From: JAPOXR01 sp965116115
GTDB taxonomy: Bacteria > Pseudomonadota > Alphaproteobacteria > Rhodobacterales > Rhodobacteraceae
NCBI GenBank assembly: GCA_965116115.1
Contig: OZ220486.1
Coordinates: forward strand, 806,001-870,000
Length of the DNA stretch: 64,000 nt
Reading direction: 5' to 3'
The position numbers and the translations under genes were made by a program. The notes beneath the pieces were generated by a model, which did not search any database, was not told the DNA's origin, and saw nothing but the letters and a program-made list of their open reading frames with translations. Below, piece after piece: positions 7,617-16,367 of the stretch (position 1 is the stretch's first letter; each line of letters starts with the position of its first letter).

Positions 7617-8837
7617 TCAGACGGAACTCCGTGACATTATCACCGGCAGATGGCCGTGCAGCCCCGCGGCCTCGCGGATCAGCGCTCTTCTGACAGCCGG
7701 CAGCCGGTTGACGGCCAGCATTCCGCCGCCCCTCACTGTGCGCAAAATCGGATTCTCATTTGAAAACAGCCAGTTGCAGCCGTCGGTCGCGGCAGTCAGC
7801 AGGGCTGCATCGAATCGGCGCCAGCTCTGGTACCGCTCCAATACGCTGGCGGCGCCGATATCTTCGCCCCTGCGGGCAGCGGCGCCGAGTGTCTCGGCAA
7901 GAGAGGCGGCATCACGGAATGCGAGATTCAGGCCTTGGCCGGCAAGCGGATGCAGCCCATGCGCGGATTCGCCGAGCAGCGCGGCGCGCGGCGCCGCGAG
8001 GCGCTCCGCAAGCGACTGAGTCAGCGGGAAAGCCTTTCGTGCGCCGATGAGGGAGAGCTCGCCGAGAAAGGCGCCGAAAGGCAGTCTGAGTTCGCGCAGA
8101 AACTCACCGTCGGTCAAGGCGGACAGGCGGGCGGTAGACTTCCGGTTCACGGTCCAGACAAGCGATGATCGGCGGCCGGTCAGAGGCAGAATGGCCAACG
8201 GGCCGGACGGCATGAAGAATTGATGGGCAACGCCGTCATGCGGCTTTTCATGTTCCACTGCGCAGACAATGGCTGTCTGACCGTAATCCCTCTGAGCGCG
8301 TCTGATCCCGGCGGCCCTCGCGACGGCGCTGTCCCGCCCGTCGCATCCCGCGATCATCCTGGACGTGAAAATCCGGCCCCGCGTATCCGCCGCCTCTGCC
8401 GCAAACCCGCCCAGTTCTATCCCGGCGATGCGGGAGGAAACGGTGCCGATCAAATCCGGGCAGGACTTGACGGCTGCGCGCGCGGCTTCCCGGAGATGTC
8501 TGTCTTCGACCATCCGGCCCATTGGACCGGATTCGATTTCCACTGAGTCAAATCCAAGCGTGAACGGGCCCGTGCCTTGGCCTGCTTCCCCGTCGGAAAT
8601 GCGGATGGCGCGGATTTCCTGGCAGTCTGAATTCAGAAGTCCGGACATTCCCAACGCGGCCAGCAGACGGCAGGAAGACTGCGACACGGCGTAAGCGCGT
8701 CCGTCGAACGGGCGGGAAGCATCCGGCTCAGCGTCATCGATAACCAGAACACTGAGATTCTCCCTGGCCGCGGCCAGCGCAAAAACGGATCCGGTCAGCC
8801 CCCCGCCCGCGACAATGACATCGCAGTCAAAAGTCAT
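7617..8837 (-). CDS. ubiH: UbiH/UbiF/COQ6-family FAD monooxygenase
   Basis: A 406-residue flavin hydroxylase. The N-terminal FAD-binding motif is VIVAGGGLTGSVFALAAA (residues 8-25). The second conserved segment is MIAGCDGRDSAVARAAGI, and the third is LLGESAHGLHPLAGQGLNLA with the GD/GE motif, followed by AFRDAASLAETL. These define the family that hydroxylates the ring in ubiquinone synthesis at the inner membrane. Which ring carbon it attacks cannot be told from sequence alone, so the symbol is a family label. It is convergent with the Trm112-like gene, as often seen in alphaproteobacteria. I see no truncation. Confidence 0.85.
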   Translation of the reverse strand: MTFDCDVIVAGGGLTGSVFALAAARENLSVLVIDDAEPDASRPFDGRAYAVSQSSCRLLAALGMSGLLNSDCQEIRAIRISDGEAGQGTGPFTLGFDSVEIESGPMGRMVEDRHLREAARAAVKSCPDLIGTVSSRIAGIELGGFAAEAADTRGRIFTSRMIAGCDGRDSAVARAAGIRRAQRDYGQTAIVCAVEHEKPHDGVAHQFFMPSGPLAILPLTGRRSSLVWTVNRKSTARLSALTDGEFLRELRLPFGAFLGELSLIGARKAFPLTQSLAERLAAPRAALLGESAHGLHPLAGQGLNLAFRDAASLAETLGAAARRGEDIGAASVLERYQSWRRFDAALLTAATDGCNWLFSNENPILRTVRGGGMLAVNRLPAVRRALIREAAGLHGHLPVIMSRSSV

Positions 8838-9236
8838 GCGGCCGGATATATCCTGAGGAGACGAAATGAACCAGTCGGGATGCCAGCCCTTGCCGCGCTG
8901 GTCCCGAACCGTTTCCTGACCGACCGAATATCGTCAGTCCGGCATAGCTTTTCCGGACGTTCGTGACAGCCGCTGAGCAAAGAAGCGGCTTGGCGGGAAA
9001 CCCGGCGTGGTTCGGAGCCTGCTCTGGCCCTGATGAAAGCGCGCATGGTTCCGGCCAAGGGCGGGTTCCGGATCCGTTTTGCCTGCCCGTCCGGAAATGT
9101 CAGGCTGCGGCGTTCACGGGATAGGCGGGCCCCGGTGTGCTTGGAGCGCAGGCAGCGTTGACGCGGTTCAGCAGACAGTCGCGGAGTTACGTGCCGTGCC
9201 TGCTGCGGATTTTCCCGGCATGAATTCGATGTCATT
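8838..9236. other. No recognisable gene between ubiH and the duplicated block
   Basis: A minus-strand open frame (8834-9244) covers the interval, but its product is Arg- and Ser-rich, matches no family I know and overlaps the start of ubiH. It probably holds the ubiH promoter. Confidence 0.5.
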
Positions 9237-11045
9237 GCGATCATGGCCGGTATCCTCGCTCACGCGCACTCGGCGCGGAGTCCCAGGATGTTGCGTTCCC
9301 CGCGTCCGCAGGCCACGCCGATCAGGCAGATCCGCAGTCCGTCCGCGCGGTATTTCTCCGCATAACCCCGGTCCCGGATCTGCGCGACCGCGGCATCAAG
9401 CGCCGCTTCCGCGCCTGCCGCGCTTTCCGCCATTTTGAATTCCAGCACGAAGACCCGTCCGCCGAGACGCACTGTCATATCCGCCCGGCCATGATGCGAG
9501 GCCTCCTCCGCTCTCACATCAACGCCGGCTGAGCACAGGCACATATAGAGCAAACTCGCGTACCACGACTCTTGACGCGCGAGGCCGCCCTTCGCGTGCC
9601 ATTGGCAGGGGATGCCTGAAATCCAGGCGCGGAGCTTGTCTTCAAAGCCGGCGAAATCGCCCGCCTCCAGCAGAGATCGGAATTCCCGGCCCTTCTTCAG
9701 CGGCTCGGGGGCCTTTTTCCCAAGCCAGGCGAGCAGCCCGCGGTTCAGGCTGATCCGGACCTCGCGATTGGGGTAGTCCAGCCGGTAGACCGTGTCGATT
9801 TCATCTTCTGTTTCCTCGGCGATGGTCAGATAGCCGGTCTGGAAAAGGAGCGCCTCGATGCCGATGTCGTTGACATCGAACTTGGAGATGAGCGACGTGT
9901 CCGCCGTCCGGTTCTCCATGTCCATCGGACTCACGGATTTCTCCATCAGCATCTTGAACAGGAATTCAGGAGACCCGGTCTCGAACCAGTGGGGCTGGAA
10001 CTTGCGGTTATCGAACAGCAGCAGCAGGTCAAAGGGATTGTAGACCCGTTCCCCGCCGCCCCAATGGTAGCCGTTGTACCAAGCGCGTATCTTGTCCCGG
10101 TCGAGACCGGCCAGTTCGGGGCCGAAGACACGGTCCAGATCCTCTTCCCTGTAGCCGCAGACCGCGGCGTAGCGCGGATCAAGGCTGATATCCTTCAGAT
10201 TGTTCAGACCCGAGAACAGGCTGACCTTCGAGAACATGCTCACGCCGGTGACGAAGACGAAGCGGACATGCTGGGCGCTGCCCTTGATGATGCCGTAGAA
10301 ACCGCGCAGATAATCCCGGTTGGCAGCTGCGCGCTCCGGATCTTCGATCATGTCAAGGATCGGCTTGTCATACTCGTCGACCAGAACCACGACCCGCCGA
10401 CCTGCGGCGGCGTGCAGGCGGTCAAGCAGATCCTGCAGGCGTTCCGGACCGGTTTCGCACGCAGCGGGCGGGAGACCGGCGTTGCGTTCGATGATCGTCA
10501 GCTGGTTGAGTATGCTGCGCTCGATATCCTCCGGTTCATTGTATTTTCCGTCGAAGCTGAGCCGGATTGCCGGATTCGACGAGGACCAGTCCCAGTGCGG
10601 ATAGATGTCCAGCCCCCGGAACAGGGCCTCATGGCCCTCGAACAGGGATTTAAGCGTATCGAGCAGCAGGCTCTTGCCGAACCGCCGCGGCCGGGACAGA
10701 AAATACCAGCGTCCCTCATCCGTCAGCCGCCGGATGAGAGGTGTCTTGTCGACATAGTAGAAACCCTCGCTCCGGATCGTGCGGAAATCCTGGATTCCGA
10801 TTGGAAGCAGGCCGCGGATCGCCGGTCTCTCCATTCGTGATTTCATCATATCTCCGTTTGAACTCTGAAATCCATAGCCGACGCCCGGCTGGCAGCCTCT
10901 CCGTCCTGATCAGACTATAGCGGATATCGCAGGTGTCCGGCAAAGGCATTTCCGGATGTCAGCCGTCGCGAGGGACCCGGAAATCCGGCGGATGCGGCCG
11001 CGTTCGCACGAAGATGTTTACGGACGGCAGGCCGGCCGCATTGCA
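9237..11045. repeat. 1,809-bp direct repeat, copy A
   Basis: Copy A begins at the shared GCGATCATGGCCGG and ends near GGCCGCATTGC. Copy B lies exactly 2,261 bp downstream throughout, so there are no net length differences between them. Each copy holds one complete AAA-ATPase/nuclease gene plus about 200 bp of upstream DNA. I see no flanking transposase or clear inverted ends. Confidence 0.85.
9260..10846 (-). CDS. AAA-ATPase-like / PD-(D/E)XK nuclease protein, copy A
   Basis: A protein of about 528 residues with an N-terminal AAA-ATPase-like domain (PF09820 type) and a C-terminal PDDEXK_9 (DUF1703) nuclease domain. Counting from the first Met at 10849, Walker A is RRFGKSLLLD (55-64) and Walker B is VVVLVDEYDKP (153-163). 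The nuclease signature is D457 in GRADMTVRLGG and E470-x-K472 in VFVLEFKM. The second Met, at 10846, was chosen because GGAG lies 5 nt upstream of it and only 2 nt from the first. The family is common and multi-copy in anaerobes and symbionts; its role is unsettled, with suggestions of mobile-element or defence function. The paralogue at 11521-13107 is about 95% identical, with changes bunched in residues 219-321. Confidence 0.85.
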   Translation of the reverse strand: MKSRMERPAIRGLLPIGIQDFRTIRSEGFYYVDKTPLIRRLTDEGRWYFLSRPRRFGKSLLLDTLKSLFEGHEALFRGLDIYPHWDWSSSNPAIRLSFDGKYNEPEDIERSILNQLTIIERNAGLPPAACETGPERLQDLLDRLHAAAGRRVVVLVDEYDKPILDMIEDPERAAANRDYLRGFYGIIKGSAQHVRFVFVTGVSMFSKVSLFSGLNNLKDISLDPRYAAVCGYREEDLDRVFGPELAGLDRDKIRAWYNGYHWGGGERVYNPFDLLLLFDNRKFQPHWFETGSPEFLFKMLMEKSVSPMDMENRTADTSLISKFDVNDIGIEALLFQTGYLTIAEETEDEIDTVYRLDYPNREVRISLNRGLLAWLGKKAPEPLKKGREFRSLLEAGDFAGFEDKLRAWISGIPCQWHAKGGLARQESWYASLLYMCLCSAGVDVRAEEASHHGRADMTVRLGGRVFVLEFKMAESAAGAEAALDAAVAQIRDRGYAEKYRADGLRICLIGVACGRGERNILGLRAECA

Positions 11046-11497
11046 AGGCTTTCGCTTTTGAATTTTTCTGTTTTTTTGATCAGCACCTTTTGTTTCATCA
11101 AGGTTTCGACAACACTGACAGAGGCAGGCAGGCTGCGCAGACGCCTGGCGCCGGATCTGAAGCCGCCTGAGCTCTATGGCGGCGCTCGGCTGCAACCCTC
11201 TCGTCGCAAGCTGGATCGCACTCGCCGGAGAGGCCGCAGACATGATCAATTCGCACTACGCCTGATCAACCCCCGGAAAGGGGTGAGCAGTTACAAATAA
11301 TGTTCAGTTGACAGTGCTTCTGTGAAAGCTCCGGAAGGCCTTTCGGCATCACACGCTCCATCCGCTGCTGTTGTTTCTCCGTCATGTCATGCTAGCTGCC
11401 GATCATTTCAAATCTCCCGTGAACATTCTCACCGCTGGCTATCCGGCATTGTGCCGAAACCGGCACGGCATGTCAAATAGTTTGGGTACGCAACCTA
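11046..11497. other. Spacer between repeat copies, no clear gene
   Basis: A plus-strand open frame (10956-11300) starts inside repeat copy A and resembles nothing I recognise. The spacer has a T-rich stretch (near 11055-11080) unlike the surrounding DNA. No transposase signature was found that would explain the duplication. Confidence 0.45.
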
Positions 11498-13306
11498 GCG
11501 ATCATGGCCGGTATCCTCGCTCACGCGCACTCGGCGCGGAGTCCCAGGATGTTGCGTTCCCCGCGTCCGCAGGCCACGCCGATCAGGCAGATCCGCAGTC
11601 CGTCCGCGCGGTATTTCTCCGCATAACCCCGGTCCCGGATCTGCGCGACCGCGGCATCAAGCGCCGCTTCCGCGCCTGCCGCGTTTTCCGCCATTTTGAA
11701 TTCCAGCACGAAGACCCGTCCGCCGAGACGCACTGTCATATCCGCCCGGCCATGATGCGAGGCCTCCTCCGCTCTCACATCAACGCCGGCTGAGCACAGG
11801 CACATATAGAGCAAACTCGCGTACCACGACTCTTGACGCGCGAGGCCGCCCTTCGCGTGCCATTGGCAGGGGATGCCTGAAATCCAGGCGCGGAGCTTGT
11901 CTTCAAAGCCGGCGAAATCGCCCGCCTCCAGCAGAGATTGGAATTCCCGGCCCTTCTTCAGCGGCTCGGGGGCCTTTTTCCCAAGCCAGGCGAGCAGCCC
12001 GCGGTTCAGGCTGATCCGGACCTCGCGATTAGGATAGTCCAGCCGGTAGATCGTGTCGATTTCATCTTCTGTTTCCTCGGCGATGGTCAGATAGCCGGTC
12101 TGGAAAAGGAGCGCCTCGATACCGATGTCGTTGACATCGAACTTGGAGACTAGCGACATGTCCGCTGTCCGGTTCTCCATATCCATCGTGCTCACGGATT
12201 TCTTCGACAACATCTTGAACAGGAATTCTGGAGACCCGGTCTCGAACCAGTAGGGGCGGAACTCGCGTTTCTTCAGGAGCAGAAGAACGTCGAAGGGATT
12301 GTAGACCCGCTCATCTCCCCGCCAGCAGTAGCCGTTGTACCAGGCGCGGATCTGGTCACGGTCGAGCCCGGCCAGTTCGGAGCCGAAGACCCGGTCCAGA
12401 TCCTCCTCCCTGTAGCCGCAGACCGCGGCGTAGCTCGGATCAAGGCTGATATCCTCGAGATTGTTCAGACCCGAGAACAGGCTGACCTTCGAGAACATGC
12501 TCACGCCGGTGACGAAGACGAAGCGGACATGCTGGGCGCTGCCCTTGATGATGCCGTAGAGACCGCGCAGATAGTCCCGGTTGGCAGCTGCGCGCTCCGG
12601 ATCTTCGATCATGTCAAGGATCGGCTTGTCATACTCGTCCACCAGAACCACGACCCGCCGATCTGCGGCGGCGTGCAGGCGGTCAAGCAGATCCTGCAGG
12701 CGTTCCGGACCGGTTTCGCACGCAGCGGGCGGGAGACCGGCGTTGCGTTCGATGATCGTCAACTGATTGAGTATGCTGCGCTCGATATCCTCAGGTTCAT
12801 TGTATTTTCCGTCGAAGCTGAGCCGGACTGCCGGATTCGACGAGGACCAGTCCCAGTGCGGATAGATGTCCAGCCCCCGGAACAAGGCCTCATGGCCCTC
12901 AAACAGGGATTTAAACGTATCGAGCAGCAGGCTCTTGCCGAACCGCCGCGGCCGGGACAGAAAATACCAGCGTCCCTCGTCCGTCAGCCGCCGGATGAGA
13001 GGCGTCTTGTCGACATAATAGAAACCTTCGCTCCGGATCGTGCGGAAATCCTGGATTCCGATTGGAAGCAGGCCGCGTGTCGCCGGTCTCTCCATTCGCG
13101 ATTTCATCATATCTCCGTTTTAACTCCGAAATCCATAGCCGACGCTCGGCTGGCAGCTTCTCCGTCCTGATCAGACTATAGCTGATGTCGCAGGTGTCCG
13201 GCAAAGGCATTTCCGGAGGTCAGCCGTCGCGAGGGGCCCGGAAATCCGGCGGATGCGGTCGCGTTCGCGCGAAGAGGTTTACGGACAGCAGGTGGGCCGC
13301 ACTGCC
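11498..13306. repeat. 1,809-bp direct repeat, copy B
   Basis: Partner of the repeat at 9237-11045, in the same orientation. Its right end (about 13306) falls inside the last codons of the L,D-transpeptidase gene, so the copy or its boundary has replaced that gene's original C-terminus. Confidence 0.85.
11521..13107 (-). CDS. AAA-ATPase-like / PD-(D/E)XK nuclease protein, copy B
   Basis: Paralogue of the gene at 9260-10846 with the same length and domains. The P-loop RRFGKSLLLD, Walker B VVVLVDEYDKP and nuclease residues in GRADMTVRLGG and VFVLEFKM are all intact. I count 27 amino-acid differences from copy A over 529 positions, 19 of them in residues 219-321 (for example NGYHWGGGERV versus NGYCWRGDERV, and KFQPHW versus EFRPYW). 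Both look functional. The upstream region is nearly identical in the two copies, so both probably use the same promoter signals. The second Met at 13107 is preferred over 13110 for its GGAG spacing. Confidence 0.85.
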   Translation of the reverse strand: MKSRMERPATRGLLPIGIQDFRTIRSEGFYYVDKTPLIRRLTDEGRWYFLSRPRRFGKSLLLDTFKSLFEGHEALFRGLDIYPHWDWSSSNPAVRLSFDGKYNEPEDIERSILNQLTIIERNAGLPPAACETGPERLQDLLDRLHAAADRRVVVLVDEYDKPILDMIEDPERAAANRDYLRGLYGIIKGSAQHVRFVFVTGVSMFSKVSLFSGLNNLEDISLDPSYAAVCGYREEDLDRVFGSELAGLDRDQIRAWYNGYCWRGDERVYNPFDVLLLLKKREFRPYWFETGSPEFLFKMLSKKSVSTMDMENRTADMSLVSKFDVNDIGIEALLFQTGYLTIAEETEDEIDTIYRLDYPNREVRISLNRGLLAWLGKKAPEPLKKGREFQSLLEAGDFAGFEDKLRAWISGIPCQWHAKGGLARQESWYASLLYMCLCSAGVDVRAEEASHHGRADMTVRLGGRVFVLEFKMAENAAGAEAALDAAVAQIRDRGYAEKYRADGLRICLIGVACGRGERNILGLRAECA

Positions 13307-13803
13307 AGCCGGGTACGATTTGAAATTCGCCGAGCGATCCATGTCAGATCAGCGGGCGCGAATGCGACGCAGCCGTCCGTCAGCCGGCCCGGTCCGCGCC
13401 AGATGTGGATGAAGATCGCCGATCCGGCTCCCGGAACCGGATCCGGCCAGTTATATGCCACCGGAATGACCAGATCATACTGATGGTCGGTTCGCCACAG
13501 CCGCTCACAGCTCCAGGAATAACGATGGACCGACGGCACGAGGTGATTGTACAGCGGATCACCGGGGTCGTCCGACCAGACGTCAAAACGCCGGATCGGA
13601 CGGGCGTCGGGAAACAGCGCCGCATGAACGCGTCCAGGGCGGAACAGAGGTCTCAAAAGCCCGAATTCCCCGGCAGGCGTCACTCCGTCTCCTTCGCGTT
13701 TCACTGCCTTGATTCCGCCGCGCCCGGTCGCGCAGGTGAATCTGCGGCCGTGAAAATGCGCGGACTGTCCGCACACGCGGATGACATCGGCGGCGCGCGT
13801 CAA
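13279..13803 (-). CDS. L,D-transpeptidase (YkuD domain), altered C-terminus
   Basis: A 174-residue YkuD-type protein. The catalytic signature is the His and Cys of IFIHIWRGPGRLTDGCVAFA, where the usual pattern is HxxxxxxxxxSxGC. Upstream, GDGVTPAGEFGLLRPLF is also typical. The family forms 3-3 cross-links in peptidoglycan or anchors proteins to it in the periplasm. No signal peptide is evident, as in this short alphaproteobacterial subfamily. ATG 13803 overlaps the ribA stop as ATGA, so the two genes are coupled. About the last nine residues (ending VRPTCCP) are encoded by the right end of repeat copy B, so the natural tail has probably been lost; the catalytic Cys lies upstream of that point. 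Confidence 0.75.
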   Translation of the reverse strand: MTRAADVIRVCGQSAHFHGRRFTCATGRGGIKAVKREGDGVTPAGEFGLLRPLFRPGRVHAALFPDARPIRRFDVWSDDPGDPLYNHLVPSVHRYSWSCERLWRTDHQYDLVIPVAYNWPDPVPGAGSAIFIHIWRGPGRLTDGCVAFAPADLTWIARRISNRTRLAVRPTCCP

Positions 13804-14885
13804 AGCATGTGTCCGCTCTTGGCGGCCTTGACGGCCAGATACGCGTCGTTGAAACTGTTGACGGCCGTCTTCAGGGGAAGCCGTTCTTCCACCGAGATGC
13901 CGCGCTCCCGCAGCAGCCGGATTTTGGCCGGGTTGTTGGTCAGAAGCCGAACTCTGCTGTATCCGAGATGCAGCAGCATCGCGGCCCCGGAACCGAAATT
14001 CCGCTCATCATCCTCAAAGCCGAGACGGTGGTTGGCTTCGACGGTGTCATATCCTTGATCCTGCAGCCGGTAGGCTCTGACCTTGTTAACCAGTCCGATA
14101 CCCCGGCCTTCCTGGCTGAGATAAAGCAGGATGCCGCCGCCGGATTCCCGGAACGCGTCGATCGCGGCCCGCAGCTGTCTTCCGCAGTCGCATTTCAGCG
14201 AGCCGAAAACGTCGCCGGTGAGGCAGGCTGAATGGAGCCGCGTGAGCACGGCCTGATTCTTCGGCGGATCGCCGAAAATGACGGCGCAGTGATCTTCACT
14301 GCCGTCAACCGCCCGGAAAACGTGTATGCGGGCGTCGGGCCAGCCGTCAAGCGGCAGACGCGCCGCCGCCGCGGCCTGTGGAGCGCACTCGAAATTCAGC
14401 GCCTCAGCCGCATTCAGATCTATGCACGTCAAATCCGCCCGGCGCGCGAATGAGCGCGCGTCGGGCGCCGGCCAAGTCAGAACAGCGGGCAGCAGCCGCG
14501 CCCGCCGTGCCAGAAGAACCGCGGCGCGGCATAGCTCAGCGGATCCGCCGCGGACGGTTTTCAGCGGGCCCTTCATCGGAAAGTCAAGGTCGGTTGACGG
14601 ATCTGCGACCGATCTCACCCATGCCGCGCCGGCGGCAGACGGGACGGTGATCCTCGCTATGTCTCCGTCATAAATCCTGGCTTTGAGAGTGGACGCTCTG
14701 CGGGCAGTCAGCGCCAAGGTCGCGCCTTTCTGCTGAGCGCCGCTGAAAATCCGCTCGCCGCTCGCTGATTCCGCCGACAGAACGGCGATTCCGCTGCCGC
14801 CCTTGGTCAGGGCGACGGGCAGACCGATCCGGAGATCGCCCATTGCCCGCGCCAAGGTCTCAGATGGGCTTGGAGCGATGTTCAT
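13800..14885 (-). CDS. ribA: GTP cyclohydrolase II, riboflavin synthesis
   Basis: A 361-residue protein whose C-terminal half is a GTP cyclohydrolase II. The zinc-binding stretch is CLTGDVFGSLKCDCG, with all three Cys present. The active site follows in YLSQEGRGIGLVNKVRAY, and the GTP-contacting end is LLTNNPAKIRLLRERGI. It converts GTP to the pyrimidine that starts riboflavin, FMN and FAD synthesis. The N-terminal half is a diverged RibB-like domain (GDLRIGLPVALTKGGSG) that lacks a convincing dihydroxybutanone-phosphate synthase active site, as in many alphaproteobacterial RibA proteins of about 360 residues. It is upstream of, and coupled to, the L,D-transpeptidase gene. Confidence 0.9.
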   Translation of the reverse strand: MNIAPSPSETLARAMGDLRIGLPVALTKGGSGIAVLSAESASGERIFSGAQQKGATLALTARRASTLKARIYDGDIARITVPSAAGAAWVRSVADPSTDLDFPMKGPLKTVRGGSAELCRAAVLLARRARLLPAVLTWPAPDARSFARRADLTCIDLNAAEALNFECAPQAAAAARLPLDGWPDARIHVFRAVDGSEDHCAVIFGDPPKNQAVLTRLHSACLTGDVFGSLKCDCGRQLRAAIDAFRESGGGILLYLSQEGRGIGLVNKVRAYRLQDQGYDTVEANHRLGFEDDERNFGSGAAMLLHLGYSRVRLLTNNPAKIRLLRERGISVEERLPLKTAVNSFNDAYLAVKAAKSGHML

Positions 14886-15061
14886 CTCAGTTGTCCCTGT
14901 CCCGGGCCGCCGGAGGCGAGGCCGGCACGCGCAGTTTAGTTTGAACCCGTTCAGGGGTCAAAACACGTCGCAAGGGCCGGGCGCGGAAAAATCCTCCGGC
15001 GATCCGGTAACGGGTGGCGGTTCCGGAAAACAGGCGCTATCCTCGGCCCTGAGGCAGCAAA

Positions 15062-15649
15062 GTGAAGACAGCAACCATGTTGAGACGACTCGCTTTAATC
15101 GTCACGCTCGCGGCATGCTCGTTGAGTGACTGGGAGCCGCCGGCGAATTTGGACAACGCATGTTCGATTGTCCAGCAGAAACCCGAATGGTATTTCGAAA
15201 TGCGTAACGTGGAACGCCGATGGCAGCTGCCGGCCTCCGTGCAGATGGCCATATTGTGGCAGGAAAGCAAGTTTTCGGCCCGCGCCAAAACGCCCCGCAC
15301 GCAGCTGTTCGGTTTCATTCCCTGGAAACGGCAGTCGTCCGCCTACGGTTTCGCGCAGGTGATCGACGGCACTTGGGACTGGTACAAGGAAAAGACCGGC
15401 AAAAGGTTCGTCAGCCGGTCGGATTTCGGCGACGCCGTTGAATTCATGGGCTGGTACAGCGACATCACGACGAAAAAACACGGCGTGGCCAAGACCGATG
15501 TCCGCAACCAGTATCTCGCTTACCATGAAGGGCATGCCGGTTTCGGCCGCAAGTCCTACGAGAAAAAGCGCTGGCTTATGGATGTGGCGAACACGCTGGT
15601 GTCGCGTGAACAGATGTACCGCGGCCAGCTCAGCGGCTGCGTTCTGTAA
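15062..15649 (+). CDS. Lytic transglycosylase lipoprotein (SLT_4 type)
   Basis: A protein of about 190 residues. It has a lipoprotein signal (LIVTLAAC), then VERRWQLPASVQMAILWQES with the catalytic Glu of the SLT fold, LFGFIPWKRQSSAYGFAQVI, GTWDWYKEKTGK and NQYLAYHEGHAGFGRKSY. This is the periplasmic/outer-membrane SLT domain group common in alphaproteobacteria, which cleaves peptidoglycan glycan strands. GTG 15062 and ATG 15077 are both possible starts; ATG 15077 gives a cleaner signal peptide. It is convergent with lolA, with a 39-bp gap. Confidence 0.85.
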   Translation: MKTATMLRRLALIVTLAACSLSDWEPPANLDNACSIVQQKPEWYFEMRNVERRWQLPASVQMAILWQESKFSARAKTPRTQLFGFIPWKRQSSAYGFAQVIDGTWDWYKEKTGKRFVSRSDFGDAVEFMGWYSDITTKKHGVAKTDVRNQYLAYHEGHAGFGRKSYEKKRWLMDVANTLVSREQMYRGQLSGCVL

Positions 15650-15688
15650 GGTTCCGGCCTCCGCGGGCTGAACAACCGCCGCGACCGG

Positions 15689-16366
15689 TTATTCCGGCAT
15701 CCGGCGGATCTGGCCGTTGATGTCGAACATGTCCGGGTCGATTTGAATATTCGGCACCAGTTCGCCCAAAGTCATGCGCGTCTGCTGGCCGAACCGGTCG
15801 AAATAGACCCATCCGGCGAGACGAATCGGGTCGTGCCGGAAAATCAGCCGAACCTGTCCGCCGCCGCCGTTTGACGGGCTGCGCAAAGCGACTTCGCTGG
15901 ACGCGGCGCCGATCCTGTGATCCGTCAATACCTTGGGGTCGTCGATTCTGGAACTGTTCTTCAGCAGAAAATACAGCGGCGTCGAACCCAGCAGAAAAAA
16001 CATGGGTTCGGTGTTCGATTTCAGATCAAAGACCGCCACTCTGAATGATTCCGCGATCACCAGTCCGGAAGCGGGCGGATCATATTCGATCCGCGCGAAA
16101 GACGGCCGTCTGAACAGAATGCTGCCGGTTGAGACTGTCCCGTCGGTGTTCAACTGCGAAAACCGCGCCCAGCCCTGCCGCAGTCCGCTCATATAGTCCG
16201 CGAGGGCCGCCAGCGTGACCGGCGTGGCGGAAACCGCCTGTTCCGCTTTTGACACCGGTTCCGCATTCTGCGCCGCGGCCGCGGTGAACAAGGCCAGCGC
16301 GCAGAACACCGCCGCCAGCCGCCGTTTCAGGAAGGCGGAGCACGCCGCCGCGGCCTGGTCCGGCAT
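15689..16366 (-). CDS. lolA: LolA-family outer-membrane lipoprotein carrier
   Basis: A 225-residue periplasmic protein. The signal peptide is LKRRLAAVFCALALFTAAAA. The LolA half-barrel follows with YMSGLRQGWARFSQLNTDGT, GSILFRRPSFARIEYDPPAS and a C-terminal WVYFDRFGQQTRMTLGEL. LolA accepts outer-membrane lipoproteins from LolCDE and hands them on at the outer membrane; alphaproteobacteria usually use it without LolB. ATG 16366 comes 1 nt after the ftsK stop, giving tight coupling, and is preferred to the upstream in-frame ATG 16414, which lies inside ftsK. The ftsK-lolA order is common in alphaproteobacteria and supports the assignment. Confidence 0.88.
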   Translation of the reverse strand: MPDQAAAACSAFLKRRLAAVFCALALFTAAAAQNAEPVSKAEQAVSATPVTLAALADYMSGLRQGWARFSQLNTDGTVSTGSILFRRPSFARIEYDPPASGLVIAESFRVAVFDLKSNTEPMFFLLGSTPLYFLLKNSSRIDDPKVLTDHRIGAASSEVALRSPSNGGGGQVRLIFRHDPIRLAGWVYFDRFGQQTRMTLGELVPNIQIDPDMFDINGQIRRMPE

Positions 16367-16367
16367 A

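Noticed and set aside
8834..9244. 136-codon minus-strand frame upstream of ubiH
   Set aside because: No family similarity; it overlaps the ubiH start, and its composition is like random GC-rich DNA.
9989..10840. 283-codon plus-strand open frame across the AAA gene
   Set aside because: It is the complement of a well-supported ATPase/nuclease gene with intact catalytic motifs.
11046..11497. Insertion element responsible for the 1.8-kb duplication
   Set aside because: No transposase signature or terminal inverted repeats could be recognised in the spacer or at the repeat ends.
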